Shown here: in pieces, positions 11,812-21,745 of the stretch
How the letters are laid out: each line of letters starts with the position of its first letter
How positions within the stretch are numbered: the first letter of the stretch is position 1
From: Guadua angustifolia
Lineage: Eukaryota; Streptophyta; Magnoliopsida; Poales; Poaceae
DNA: 64,000 bases
NCBI GenBank assembly: GCA_036346375.1
Contig: CM070517.1
Coordinates: forward strand, 13,619,161 to 13,683,160
Reading direction: 5' to 3'
Program-made: the position numbers and the translations under genes
The notes under the pieces: generated by a model
The model's input: the letters and a program-made list of their open reading frames with translations, nothing else
Told to the model about the DNA's origin: nothing
The model's database searches: none

Positions 11812-12691
11812 TGTCGACATACTTTGCACCAGGGTACCCTCTCCGCCACTGTCAGAAGGGGCCACAAGCGCCGAAGCCCAGCGGCCTAGCGAGCAGGTGG
11901 GCGAGCACACCCTGCTGCCGGGCAACCGTGCCGCGTGGCGGCTCGGGCGAAAGTGGGCAAGAACGCCGCTGCCGGGCGATCAGCGTGGCGGCTCGGCAAG
12001 CAGTGGGCGAGCACGCCCGCCGCTAGGTGATCGCGCTATGTGGTCGGGCCGGGAGTCGGGGTACACCGGTCGTGCATGAAGATGTACGCCGCCAAAATAG
12101 GAGCTTCACCCTAAAGTCTTCTCCCGACAACCCGTGTCGAACCATTAAATGTGCATGGCTTCATCCGAGGCATGATAGCTTATCCTCTCGACGCATCGCA
12201 CCTAACCGGCCCTATGTAGGTCATTTCCGGCAGACGCAAGCGGAGTTGGATGATGGTGCAAAGAATGAGGCCAGAGGATGGGGCTATAGTGACTGATGTA
12301 ATAAATGAAGTGTAACCATTGTGATAAATCCTTCTCACATGCCCGAGCCACCACCTATATAAGGGGGGTTCTTGCATGTGAGGAAGAGGAGAGGAGACAA
12401 AAAGAAAACCAGAAGAAAGGAAGGGAAGACAAACGACTGGGGGGTTCAAGTAGAATCCGGGGTGGGGATTGTGCACTTGTAATCCTCCCAGGACACATTA
12501 ACAAAATCTAAAGCAGAACGTAGGGCTATTACCCAGATCGGGGGCCCGAACTTGGGTACATCGACGTGTTCTTTGATCTTTGTTTGTAGGACCCCTCAAG
12601 AGAGCTCATTGGTGTCCATCCGTGAAGATCCCCTCTATCGAAACTCAGGTCCTATCGAGGCATAATAGTGGTCAAGTTTCGAACGCCGACA
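11812..12691 (+). mobile_element. Solo LTR, copy A
   Basis: An LTR-like unit starts TGTCGACATACTTTGCACC and ends GAACGCCGACA, 880 bp. A plus-strand TATA box lies at 12355-12364, followed by a purine-rich leader. GCGGC precedes it (11807-11811), but the five bases after it are ATGGC, so the target duplication is damaged here, whereas it is perfect in copy B. There is no internal region or second LTR. The family is gypsy-like by its TGTCGA/CGACA ends. Confidence 0.65.
12355..12364 (+). promoter_or_regulatory. TATA box of the solo LTR, copy A
   Basis: CTATATAAGG is followed by a G run and an AG-rich leader. The same box occurs in copy B at 15732-15741. Confidence 0.6.
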
Positions 12692-13077
12692 ATGGCGAGG
12701 AAAGGGGCTTCCGCTTCACGCTGTAGGGGTTTGTCCATCCTAGGCAGCTTCCGGGCTTGAACCGTTTAGGATAAAGTCATCCTGCATGGTTGAAGCCTGT
12801 AACCATTTGGGATGAGCCATTTTATTCTTGTTTTTTTGTCAATATATATTTAAGTTCAAGTCATCTCAGATAAACATATATATCATGTAATAAAATTAAT
12901 TATAGTACATACATCTCATTAATTATAATACATACATCTGATTAATTTTAATCAATACATCTCAATAATTATATTTAATGCACATCTCATTAATTAATAT
13001 ACAGGAACACTTGATATAAACAAGATGACCTCATGACAACTCCACTTGCTTATTCTTTTGTACAAAAATTAGCCCTT
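12692..13077 (-). other. AT-rich spacer next to TNP2 end, copy A
   Basis: The first part contains short inverted units such as ATCCCAAATGGTT with AACCAT and AGGAT near 12740-12820, which resemble CACTA subterminal repeats. The rest repeats the motif CTCATTAATTATAATACATACAT several times and is probably intronic or 3' flanking sequence of TNP2. Confidence 0.4.
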
Positions 13078-13701
13078 TGCGATGATCAATGTGTGTGTAG
13101 CTAGCTTCCTCATGTTGGTCTTCCTAGATTATGACGCTGGTACCAATAGGAGGCAACTCGTCAAACTAATTGTATTCTTCCTCATATACCTTTTTTCGAC
13201 TTCGACAATCCTCCTTTTTCCTCAAGAACAATGTATACTGCTTGTTGGACGGGTTAGTTATGTAGAAGACTTGAACAACTTGGTTAGCGAGAACAAATGG
13301 TTTTTCTTGGTATCCGACATATTCGAGGACGACAGTTGTGATGCCATACTTGTGAACCTTCACATGCTGCAGGATAACCCAACAGCACCAAAATAAGGAG
13401 ATCTTGAATAGTACATAGTCGAGCTCCCAAATTTCCTCAATGAACCCATAGTACGAGCTCCTCGTCGATCCAATAGTATTCAGCGAATCTATGTGAACAC
13501 CGTTGTTCTGGTTTGTGCTCTTCATGTCCTGATCTCTCATGTAAAATGTGTACCCATTTAAGTCGTATCTTTTCCATGTTACAACCATAAATGCTAGCCC
13601 TTTTTCCAACCATGTTAGTGTATCACCTAACGAGCTTCAAGTAATGGGTTGTCACTCCTTGAACCATCTATTGAACTAGAGGTTATGCTTTGCTCGATGA
13701 T
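13078..13701 (-). pseudogene. CACTA TNP2 C-terminal part, duplicated copy A
   Basis: Read leftwards from 13701 it gives the DUF4216-type C-terminal domain of the TNP2 transposase: GDTLTWLEKG, RYDLNGYTFYM, YYGFIEEIWELDY, FVLANQVVQVFYITNP and finally FDELPPIGTS. The best uninterrupted frame is 13609-13166 (147 codons). The copy ends at a copia LTR fragment (13702), so it has no N-terminal part and cannot encode a full transposase. It is a second copy of 16430-17068, which joins the real TNP2 gene. Confidence 0.75.
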
Positions 13702-13904
13702 TGAAGGGATACGGGTAGGCTACGCTTAGTGCACAATTAAAATTTTTCTACCTCGAAACTAGGAAGCCACGCAAGTGTATGATCGTGGATCGTTATCGCT
13801 AGAGCGCTTGCGGCGGAAGGAAGTTGACGAGTCTTGAATCAACGAAGTTCATGTCCGCCAGTTGGTCGATCTTCCTCATTCAATGATCCATCGCCCGTCG
13901 TCGG
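13702..13904 (-). mobile_element. Copia LTR fragment inside duplication unit A
   Basis: It starts TGAAGGGATACGGGTAGG and matches the first about 200 bp of the copia LTR at 17074. It then stops abruptly at the duplication junction (13905). Confidence 0.8.
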
Positions 13905-14535
13905 AGGCCATGCCACCCAAGAAGTGGGGCGTGACCTTGCTCTTACCTAGTTTCACCACACGGGTCCTGATCGAGGCAAGCGGTGGCGCAACCTCCTTCT
14001 AGACTACCTCGTCGTCCCCCTCATCCATTGTGCGATCTTGCCGCGTATCTAGTTGAAATTTGATGTCGTGTAGGTGTGTGTCTTCAACTCAACAAATCAT
14101 CCCCAAACATCTTGAGAGATGAACTGTATTTCGAAGCGAGTCATTTCCTTATTGAGGTAATTAGTAGCGAGGGCGCTCTTGAAGTTTTTCCACACCTTTC
14201 CCACCACTAGCAACATGTCTTGTCATAGTGCGGGCATGGTGTTTTATGCAAGCTCAAGCGACGTGAATATTTCTATCACCGAGTTATCGCGTTCCTCATC
14301 ATCGGCATCTTCCATGATGGATAGTTGATGGGGACCCTTTCACACCCAACGATCCGCACTTGGTTGAAGTCGCCACATCCTTTGGAGGAAGCGATGAGAG
14401 CCCTATCATGTGATCGGCCGTCGTGATGGTGTATTGTCTCTAAGGCTTTTACTAAGCCCTCATGGACCACTTTGTTTGCTCCTCGTTGGGTGTGTCATTA
14501 GATCCATTTGGTGGTGAGGATTGAGAGGATGCCAT
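13905..14535 (-). pseudogene. CACTA TNP1-like gene, truncated copy B
   Basis: This is the 5' half of TNP1 (ATG at 14535, down to 13905), nearly identical to 9618-10260. It contains the VGCERVPINYPSWK stretch and further Transposase_24-like sequence. It is cut at 13905 by the duplication junction, so the C-terminal half is missing. Several small indels relative to copy A shift the frame. Confidence 0.65.
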
Positions 14536-15222
14536 CTTGTATGACATAAGGTTAAGAGTAGGTAAGTTAAGATAAGCAAATTTAAGAGAAGGTAAGTTAA
14601 GAGTTCTTTTGTACATACAAGGTTAAGATAATCAATATTGCTTGCAATACCAATCAATATTGTTCAACAAACTATGATAATAATATTTAGAACAAAAATA
14701 AAGCAATTCTCATAAAACTCAGCGTAGCACTCAAAGCGATCTTAATAGAAATTGCTATCGAGAAAACTAATTGCCGCCAAGCAAATGCTACGGATGGAGC
14801 AGCTGGGTTAGGAGATACAATGCCCTTTTCACAATCGTAGCACAACAACTACTAAACTGAGCCTCACAAGCAACTACACAAGACTAGATTCTTCAAACCA
14901 AAAACCCCAAAGGGTTTCAGCAACAAAGACCAAGCGGGGAGGGCGCCGCCCAGGAGGAGGGCATGGGGAGGTAGGAGGGCACCACCGAGGTCAATGGCGT
15001 GGACGAGGGGAGACACCAATGAGGGGGAGGGCGCAGTCGAGGGGGGAGGGCGCTGTCGGGAGTCACCGCCAAGTGCGGAGAGCGCCACCGAGGGGAGAGC
15101 ACAGGGGAGGGAGGAGGGCACCACCGAGGGGGAAGGCGCTAGCTAGGGTTGCAAACTGAGTGTTCAGGACTTAGTGAATGGCAAGTATGGGGGCTAGGGC
15201 ACGGCAAGGGGCTTAGCGCGGC
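14536..15222. other. CACTA internal spacer, copy B
   Basis: This is the shorter copy of the spacer seen at 10261-11811, lacking about 870 bp near 14685. The GC-rich block with CACCGAGG repeats is at 14930-15140. No gene is supported. Confidence 0.5.
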
Positions 15223-16072
15223 TGTCGACATACTTTGCACCAGGGTACCCTCTCCGCCATTTGTCGGGAAGGGGCCTGGCGCCAAGCCAGTGACCTAGCG
15301 GCGGTGGGCGAGCACACCTGCCTTAGAACAACCGTGCAGCGTGGCGGCTGGCGGCAGTGGGCAAGCAGCCTGCTGGCTAGGCGGCTGCTAGGTGGCTATA
15401 TGGTGGTCGGTCGAAGGAGTCAGGGGGTACACCGCTGGTCAGGCATGAAGATGTACGTCAGCAAAATAGGGAGCTTCACCCTAAAGTCTTCTCCCCCGAC
15501 AACCCGTGTCAGAACCATTAAATGTGCATGGCTTCGCTGAGGCATGATAGCTTATCCCTCTGACGTACTGCACCTAACCAGTCCTATGTAGGTCATTTCC
15601 CGGGCAGATCGGGCGGAGTTGGATGATGGTGCAAAGAATGAGGCCAGAGGATGGGGCTATAGTGACTGATGTAATAAATGAAGTGTAACCATTGTGATGT
15701 CATCCTTCTCACATGCCCGAGCCAGCCCAGCCTATATAAGGGGGGTTCGGTGCATGTGAGGAAGAGGAGAGGGAGACAAAAAAAGAAAACCAGAAGAAAG
15801 GAAGGGAAGACAAACGACTGGGGGGTTCAAGTAGAATCCGGGGTGGGGATTGTGCACTTGTAATCCTCCCAGGACACATTAACAAAATCTAAAGCAGAAC
15901 GTAGGGCTATTACCCAGATCGGGGGCCCGAACTTGGGTATATCGACGTGTTCTTTGATCTTTGTTTGTAGGACCCCTCAAGAGAGCTCATTGGTGTCCAT
16001 CCGTGAAGATCCCCTCTATCGAAACTCAGGTCCTATCGAGGCATAATAGGTGGCTGGCGAAAAACGTCGACA
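15223..16072 (+). mobile_element. Solo LTR, copy B, with intact target duplication
   Basis: It starts TGTCGACATACTTTG and ends ACGTCGACA (850 bp). It is flanked on both sides by GCGGC (15218-15222 and 16073-16077), a perfect 5 bp target duplication, which shows that it is a true solo LTR left by recombination between two LTRs. TATA box at 15732-15741. Family unknown, gypsy-like. Confidence 0.8.
15732..15741 (+). promoter_or_regulatory. TATA box of the solo LTR, copy B
   Basis: CTATATAAGG in the same context as the box in copy A. Confidence 0.55.
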
Positions 16073-16429
16073 GCGGCAGTGGGCCGGGCTTCACGCGTAA
16101 GGGGGTTTGTCCATCCTAGACAGTTCTGGGCTTGAACCGTCTAGGATAAAGTCATCCCAGATGGTTGAAGCCCAGAACCATTTGGGATGAGCCATTTTAT
16201 TCTTGTTTTTGCTGTCAATATATATTTAAGTTCAAGTCATCTGTATAAACATATATATCATGTAATAAAATTAATTATAGTACATACATCTCATTAATTA
16301 TAATACATACATCGATTAATTTTAATCAATACATCTCAATAATTATATTTAATGCACATCTCATTAATTAATATCTGAGAACACTTGATATAAACAAGAT
16401 GACCTCATGACAACTCCACTTGCTTATTC

Positions 16430-17068
16430 TTTTGTACAAAAATTAGCCCTTTGCGATGATCAATGTGTGTGTAGCTAGCTTCCTCATGTTGGTCTTCCTA
16501 GATTATGACGCTGGTACCAATAGGAGGCAACTCGTCAAACTAATTGTATTCTTCCTCATATACCTTTTTTCGACTTCGACAATCTTCCTTTTTCCCTGAA
16601 GAACAATGTGGCGCTGCTTGTTGGACGGGTTAGTTATGTAGAAGACTTGAACAACTTGGTTAGCGAGAACAAATGGTTTTCTTGGTATCCGACATATTCG
16701 AGGGGCGGCAGGTTGTGATGCCATACTTGTGAACCTTCACATCTTTGAGATAACCATGACACCAAAATAAGGAGATCTTGAATAGTACATAGTCGAGCTC
16801 CCAAATTTCCTCAATGAACCCATAGTACGAGCTCCTCGTCGATCCAATAGTATTCAGCGAATCTATGTGAACACCGTTGTTCTGGTTTGTGCTCTTCATG
16901 TCCTGATCTCTCATGTAAAATGTGTACCCATTTAAGTCGTATCTTTTCAATGTTACAACCATAAATGCTAGCCCTTTTTCCAACCATGTTAGTGTATCAC
17001 CTAACGAGCTTCAAGTAATGGGTTGTCACTCCTTGAACCATCTATTGAACTAGAGGTTATGCTGTCTG
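16430..17068 (-). pseudogene. CACTA TNP2 C-terminal part, joined to the main TNP2 gene
   Basis: This is the DUF4216-type end of TNP2, read leftwards from the copia insertion site. It shows EKGLAFMVVT, RYDLNGYTFYMRDQD, YYGFIEEIWELDY, then after a frameshift near 16700 PFVLANQVVQVFYITNP. It is the continuation of the TNP2 gene at 61653-63734: removing the copia element and one ATGAT joins the two parts. Frameshifts near 16760 and 16700 break it. Confidence 0.75.
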
Positions 17069-17073
17069 ATGAT
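17069..17073 (+). other. Target duplication ATGAT, left of copia
   Basis: ATGAT stands immediately before the left copia LTR and is repeated immediately after the right LTR (61648-61652). Confidence 0.9.
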
Positions 17074-18508
17074 TGAAGGGATACGGGTAGGCTACGCTAG
17101 TGCACAATTAAAATTTTTCTACCTCGTAAACTAGGAAGCCACGCAAGTGTATGATCGTGGATCGTTACCGCTAGAGCGCAGTGCAGCGGAAGGAAGTTGA
17201 CGTAGCCCGAATCAACGAAGTTCATGTCCAGTTGCAGTGGTCGATCTTCCTCATTCAATGATCCATCGCCCCGATCAGTGTCGCAGTAGTAGCAACACCT
17301 CTACCGGTGTCCACATGTTCGGGGAAAAGAACACCGTGCACCGATGTGCTAGCACCAGCGCGAGAAGGCTCAAATGGTGACGACTAGGGTTTCAGTGGCT
17401 GCACCCTCTGATATATGTTTCCCAATTGCAATCACGAACAGCCTTTAAATAGCCATTGCCTCCCTTACAGTGGAACCCTACATTAGGGCCCAACCGAAGG
17501 ACAAAGCCCACTTGGCCCACTAGAGATGTATCCAATCCGTACCACTATATTCCAACACCTTAAGTGTATGACCCTATAGGTTCATGTATATTTAGACACG
17601 ACTGAGAAACACCTTTCTGACCAATAATCGATAGCGGTACCTAGCAGAACATATTGATTCCCAAATATTCATAAAGCATCGGACGAACATACTATAGTGT
17701 GAAAATGTCAAGTTCCCTTTGCTACACGATATCGATCAAATCCAAGGCGAGTTGTTGTCATCCTTGTTTGGATGGCTCGACCACTCTTTCTCGATGTCAT
17801 GACTTGGATTCCCCGAATACATCAAGTTAACTCTTTAACTCGATGACTCGAGTAACTCTTTACTCAATGAGTCGATGACTCGAGTAACTCCTTACTCGAG
17901 TGGCATGGCCATACATTTTCTAGAATCTGACCACTCGAGAGGCCTAGAGATATCTCTCCTGTTATAAAGGAGGAGCAAATTCCATCTTGATCATTCATGT
18001 ACCTCAGTATGTTTCATAGTAAACCCGAAAGTTTCCTTTATAACTACCTGGTTAAAGAGTAGCATTTGGTAGCCCCAAAGTAAACCATTACACATCTAGA
18101 AAACCAATGATGATCTCAAGTCTAAGGAACATACATACACTATGCATGAGATCAATTAATGACACATATAACAATTCTCGTAGTGTCTCATATGGGTCTA
18201 TCCAACGCATGTTCTCTAACATGTGTCTACATTATTGATTAGATATCTCCATATCTCTATGACCCGTGAAACATGGTCATCAATCAATATTTTTGTTGAT
18301 CTATGAATCATAATCATCCTATATTATGATAACCGATCAGGGATAACTCGAATAATATCAATATATGGAAAAAACTCCATGAACAAGTCACTCACTTGTT
18401 GATTAATCCAATCAATATTTATTCGAAGGACAAACAATTATATTGTTCCATAAACATAAGACGTGATACAATCATCTCTATGATTGCCTCAAGGGTATAT
18501 CACCAATA
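17074..18508 (-). mobile_element. Copia 3' LTR (left)
   Basis: About 1435 bp. In element direction it begins near TATTGGTGATATACCC (the right copy has TGTTGGTG) and ends CCCGTATCCCTTCA. It contains a tandem duplication of about 32 bp built on TCGATGACTCGAG (17841-17901) that the right LTR lacks. Confidence 0.85.
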
Positions 18509-18520
18509 GTCTCCTACTTG
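18509..18520 (-). other. Copia polypurine tract
   Basis: On the minus strand CAAGTAGGAGAC lies just before the LTR start, the usual position and composition of a copia polypurine tract. Confidence 0.7.
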
Positions 18521-18528
18521 CACTTGAG

Positions 18529-20523
18529 TCAATCATGTAAGTATCTAATACCCATGGCTCTCGTGTGCATTTCATGCTTTGGCTGTTGAAGCAGTTTTGT
18601 CAATAGATTAGATATGTTTGAATCCGTGTGCACTTTGCATATTTTCACATCACCTCTATCCACAATCTCTCGAATAAGGTGATAGCGTCGCTGTATGTGT
18701 TTGGACTTTTGATGCGATCTAACCTCCTTAGCTTGCGCAATGGCACCACTACTGTCACAATAGAGATCTAATGGACTAGAAGTATTACCAACCACACCAA
18801 GTTCAGCGATGAACTTCATAATCCAAACAGCCTCCTTTGCAGCTTTTGAAGCCGCAATGTACTCGGTCTCTGTTGTAGAATCAGCAACCGTACTCAGTTT
18901 GGAACTCTTCCATCTTACTGCTCCTCCATTCAGCGTGAACACATACCCATATTGTGAACGATAATCAACTTTATCGGTTTGGAAACTTGCATCGGTGTAA
19001 CCACTTACAACGAGCCTTTCCTCACCTCCATAAACGAGGACGCATCCTTAGTTCTTCTTAAGTACTTAAGGATGTTTTTAACTGCTGCCCTTTGACCTTC
19101 ACCTAGATCTGACTGATATCTGCTTGTAACACTTAGAGCATACGACACATCTGGTCGTGTACAAATCATGGCATACATTATAGACCCAATTGTTGAAGCA
19201 TATGGAATCTTACTGATCCTGTCTCACTCATCAGTGTTTGAAGGACACTGAGTCTTGCTAAGGCTAATACCATGTAACATGGGCAAGAAACCTCTCTTGG
19301 AATCTTGCATGTTGAACCTCTTCAACACCTTGTCAACGTACGTATCTTAGCATAATCCAATTAGCCTTTTAGATCTATCTCTATAGATCTTAATTCCCAA
19401 GATATATGCTGCCTCTCCCAAGTCCTTCATAGAGAAATTCTTTTTTAATGAAGACTTTATAGATTCCAGCATAGAATATCATTTCCTATCAACAATATGT
19501 CATCCACATATAAAATCAAGAATACAAGTGTGCTCTCACTAGTCTTTTTATAGAAATAGTGCTCTTCTTCATTTCTAACGAAGTAAAACCCTTTGACTAC
19601 CTCATCAAAATGAATGTTCCAACTCCGAGATGCTTGCTTCAATCCATAAATGGATCTTTGAAGCTTGCATACCTTTCTAGCATTCTTTAGATCGATAAAA
19701 CCTTTAGGTTGTGTCATGTACACATCCTCACTTAGGTTTTTATTGAGGAAAGCTGTTTTGACATCCATTTGCCATATCTCATAATCGAAATATGCAACAA
19801 TAGCTAGAATGATCTAAACAGACTTAAGCATAGTGATGGACAAGAAGGTTTCATCATAGTCAAACACCTTGAATTTGTTTGAAACCCTTTGCCACCAATC
19901 GAGCTTTATGGATGTGAACCTTTCCATCCATGTCTTTCTTAATCTTAAAAACCTATTTGCACTCTATGGTTTTTATACCATCAGGCGGATCAATCAAGTT
20001 CCAAACTTGATTGTCATGCATGGATTTTATTTCGAATCTTATGGCTTCAAGACATTTCTTAGAGTCTGGGTCCATCATTGCTTCCTCATAAATCTTAGGC
20101 TCATTGTTATCCAACAATAATGTTTCTCCATTATCCAATGATAGAACATCATGCCCATACATTATGGTTGTTCGGCGTTGTCTGCTAGACCTACGTGGGG
20201 CTGGTGTATCCTCTATAGGTTGTACAACTTCTTGTATAGCTTGTGGAGTTTCGGTGGAAACTAAAACACTTTCAAATGGTTCTCGAATTTCTTCGAGTTG
20301 AACAGTGCTCCCACTAAATCCCTTGGAAAGAAATTCTTTCTCCAAAAATACACCATTACGAGCAACAAACACTTTGTTCTCTTCCTTTAGGTAAAAAATA
20401 TCCTTTGGTTTCCTAAGGATACCCCACAAAGAAGCATTTTCGGGACTTTGGCATGAGCTTATCAGACATCAAATATTTTACGTAAACTTCGCAACCCCAT
20501 ACTTTGAGAAAAGACGATCCAGG
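18529..20523 (-). pseudogene. Copia pol 3' part: integrase end, reverse transcriptase, RNase H
   Basis: Read leftwards: the integrase C-terminus and linker (20523-19953; FLKVWGCEV then a spacer ending near IKSMHDNQVWNL), reverse transcriptase (19800-19100; MDVKTAFLN, SIYGLKQASR, catalytic YVDDILLIGND), and RNase H (18942-18529; STTETEYIAASKAAKEA, LYCDSSGAI, KHIQRRYH). Frame breaks occur near 19460, 19810 and 18945-19080, so no full protein can be made. The piece is separated from the first half of pol by Tat-A (20524-32467). Confidence 0.85.
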
Positions 20524-20988
20524 TGTCGATGTTTGTTGTCGGCAATAATGAAAAGGGGGCTAGGCGCTGGATCCAAACTTGATGGTAGCACAAGACACCG
20601 GATGTATACAGGTTCGGGCTCTCACGGTGGAGATAATACCCTAGTTCTGTGCTCTGGAATTATATGTGGCTAGCTAATTCTGATGAGATTGTGTATCAAT
20701 GTTCCCCCGCCCCTCCCTTTATATAGCAGAGGAGGGTGGTTACAAAATAGAGTCCTAAACGGATACAAAGCAAGGATTATAACTCATGTTCTTATCCGTA
20801 TCATAACGGTCTAGATTACAAGCACATCCTACCTAATACGAGTCGGTTGCCATCTCCAGGACTTCCTTCTTGGGCATGTCTTAGCACGCCCCTAGTGACT
20901 TCTATTTTCTGCAATCGGCCCGACCCATCCATGTCCGGTTGGGCCTCGTTGGCCTGCCATGCAGACACCTAGACGTATATATCCCATA
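20524..20988 (-). mobile_element. Tat-A 3' LTR (left)
   Basis: About 465 bp, more than 90 percent identical by eye to 32002-32467. The outer end reads CCCATA where the other copy has CCCACA, one mutated base of the TG terminus. A TATA box on the minus strand lies at 20718-20726. Confidence 0.88.
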
Positions 20989-21000
20989 GTAGCCTCTGAG
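20989..21000 (-). other. Tat-A polypurine tract (degenerate)
   Basis: The minus strand reads CTCAGAGGCTAC just before the LTR. Tat-B has CTCGGGGGCTAC at the equivalent place, so this copy has decayed. Confidence 0.55.
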
Positions 21001-21234
21001 TGCTTCGCGGTCGGATTGCCTTCTTACTTCCAAGGCTTCCCGACTGGTCTTTTATACCGCCGAGTGCTTCGTAGTAGGTGAGTAGGCCGTGAAGGACTCG
21101 ACAGAGCTCCACGTGGCGCTATTCCGAGTGGTTCCTGACCCGACTTCTCGAATCGGTGCGCGTGACTTGGTACGGAGAATATCTTCGTTTAAGATGGCTT
21201 TTAGCCGAAGGGTACCTATGCACCAGAGCACACA

Positions 21235-21515
21235 GCTATTGGCCTATCATGATGCATACCTCTAGAAGTTATGTTTTAAACTATCTTCATGATATCTGAT
21301 CCCGTTTCGAACGGTATCCAGCATACGGCCTGTCGTGAGGCATATCATAAGAGGATGTTTATATTTGAAAGGTACCCAAATCCCGTCTGATGCGGTCATT
21401 GGCTCTTGGCCCATCATGGAGCATACCATTTCCCAAATCAATTTTCGGCCCAATTGAGCCTATGCACAGTGATTCACTGCGCACGGCCTTAGGCCCATCT
21501 TGGAGCACGCCCTAG
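21235..21515 (+). repeat. Degenerate repeat array, period about 80 bp, upstream of antisense gene 1 (Tat-A)
   Basis: Four copies of a core like TTGGCCCATCATGGAGCATACC occur near 21240, 21325, 21407 and 21490, spaced 81-85 bp. The same core, in inverse orientation relative to the window, forms an array at the matching place in Tat-B (57838-58264). The array ends just before the antisense TATA box. Confidence 0.7.
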
Positions 21516-21580
21516 GGCAACCCCAAGTTATGCGGAGGGCGAAGCATTTTCCGGTTCAAAGCGAAAGCTGGCATCGCTCC

Positions 21581-21590
21581 CTATAAATAT
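21581..21590 (+). promoter_or_regulatory. TATA box of antisense gene 1 (Tat-A)
   Basis: CTATAAATAT lies 156 bp upstream of the antisense ATG (21746), on the strand opposite to gag-pol. The sequence CCTATAAATATGA recurs in Tat-B on the minus strand (57753-57764), also upstream of the homologous gene, so the promoter is conserved between the two elements. Confidence 0.7.
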
Positions 21591-21745
21591 GAAGCTAGGT
21601 GCGACTGTGACGGTTTTCTGCGCACTGTACCCCTTTGCTCCTTCATCTTCTTTTGTTCGGCGTTCCTCTCGCGAATCCCGCCGCTAGGGTTAGCATCCTT
21701 CACCTCCTCAATCCAACGCGATCGCAGGCTAATTCCGCCCCAAAA

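Larger units (their letters stand above)
9618..17272 (+). repeat. Tandem duplication, about 4.3 kb unit
   Basis: Unit A is 9618-13904 and unit B 13905-about 17272. Both run in the same order: TNP1 5' half, spacer, GC-rich block, solo LTR, AT-rich block, TNP2 3' part, first about 200 bp of a copia LTR. At 13904/13905 copia LTR sequence jumps straight back to TNP1 sequence equivalent to 9618. Unit B lacks about 870 bp that unit A has at 10400-11270. Because the unit includes copia LTR, the duplication must be younger than the copia insertion, unless it is an assembly artefact. Differences between copies are mostly small indels clustered in CGG/CTG-rich places. Confidence 0.8.

Noticed and set aside
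11471..12079. Proline-rich minus-strand frame and Arg/Gly-rich plus-strand frame near the solo LTR
   Set aside because: The second copy at 14864-15540 differs by many frame-changing indels, so the reading frame is not conserved between copies.
16660..16724. A separate small gene at 16503-16724
   Set aside because: It is only the shifted continuation of the TNP2 C-terminal domain.
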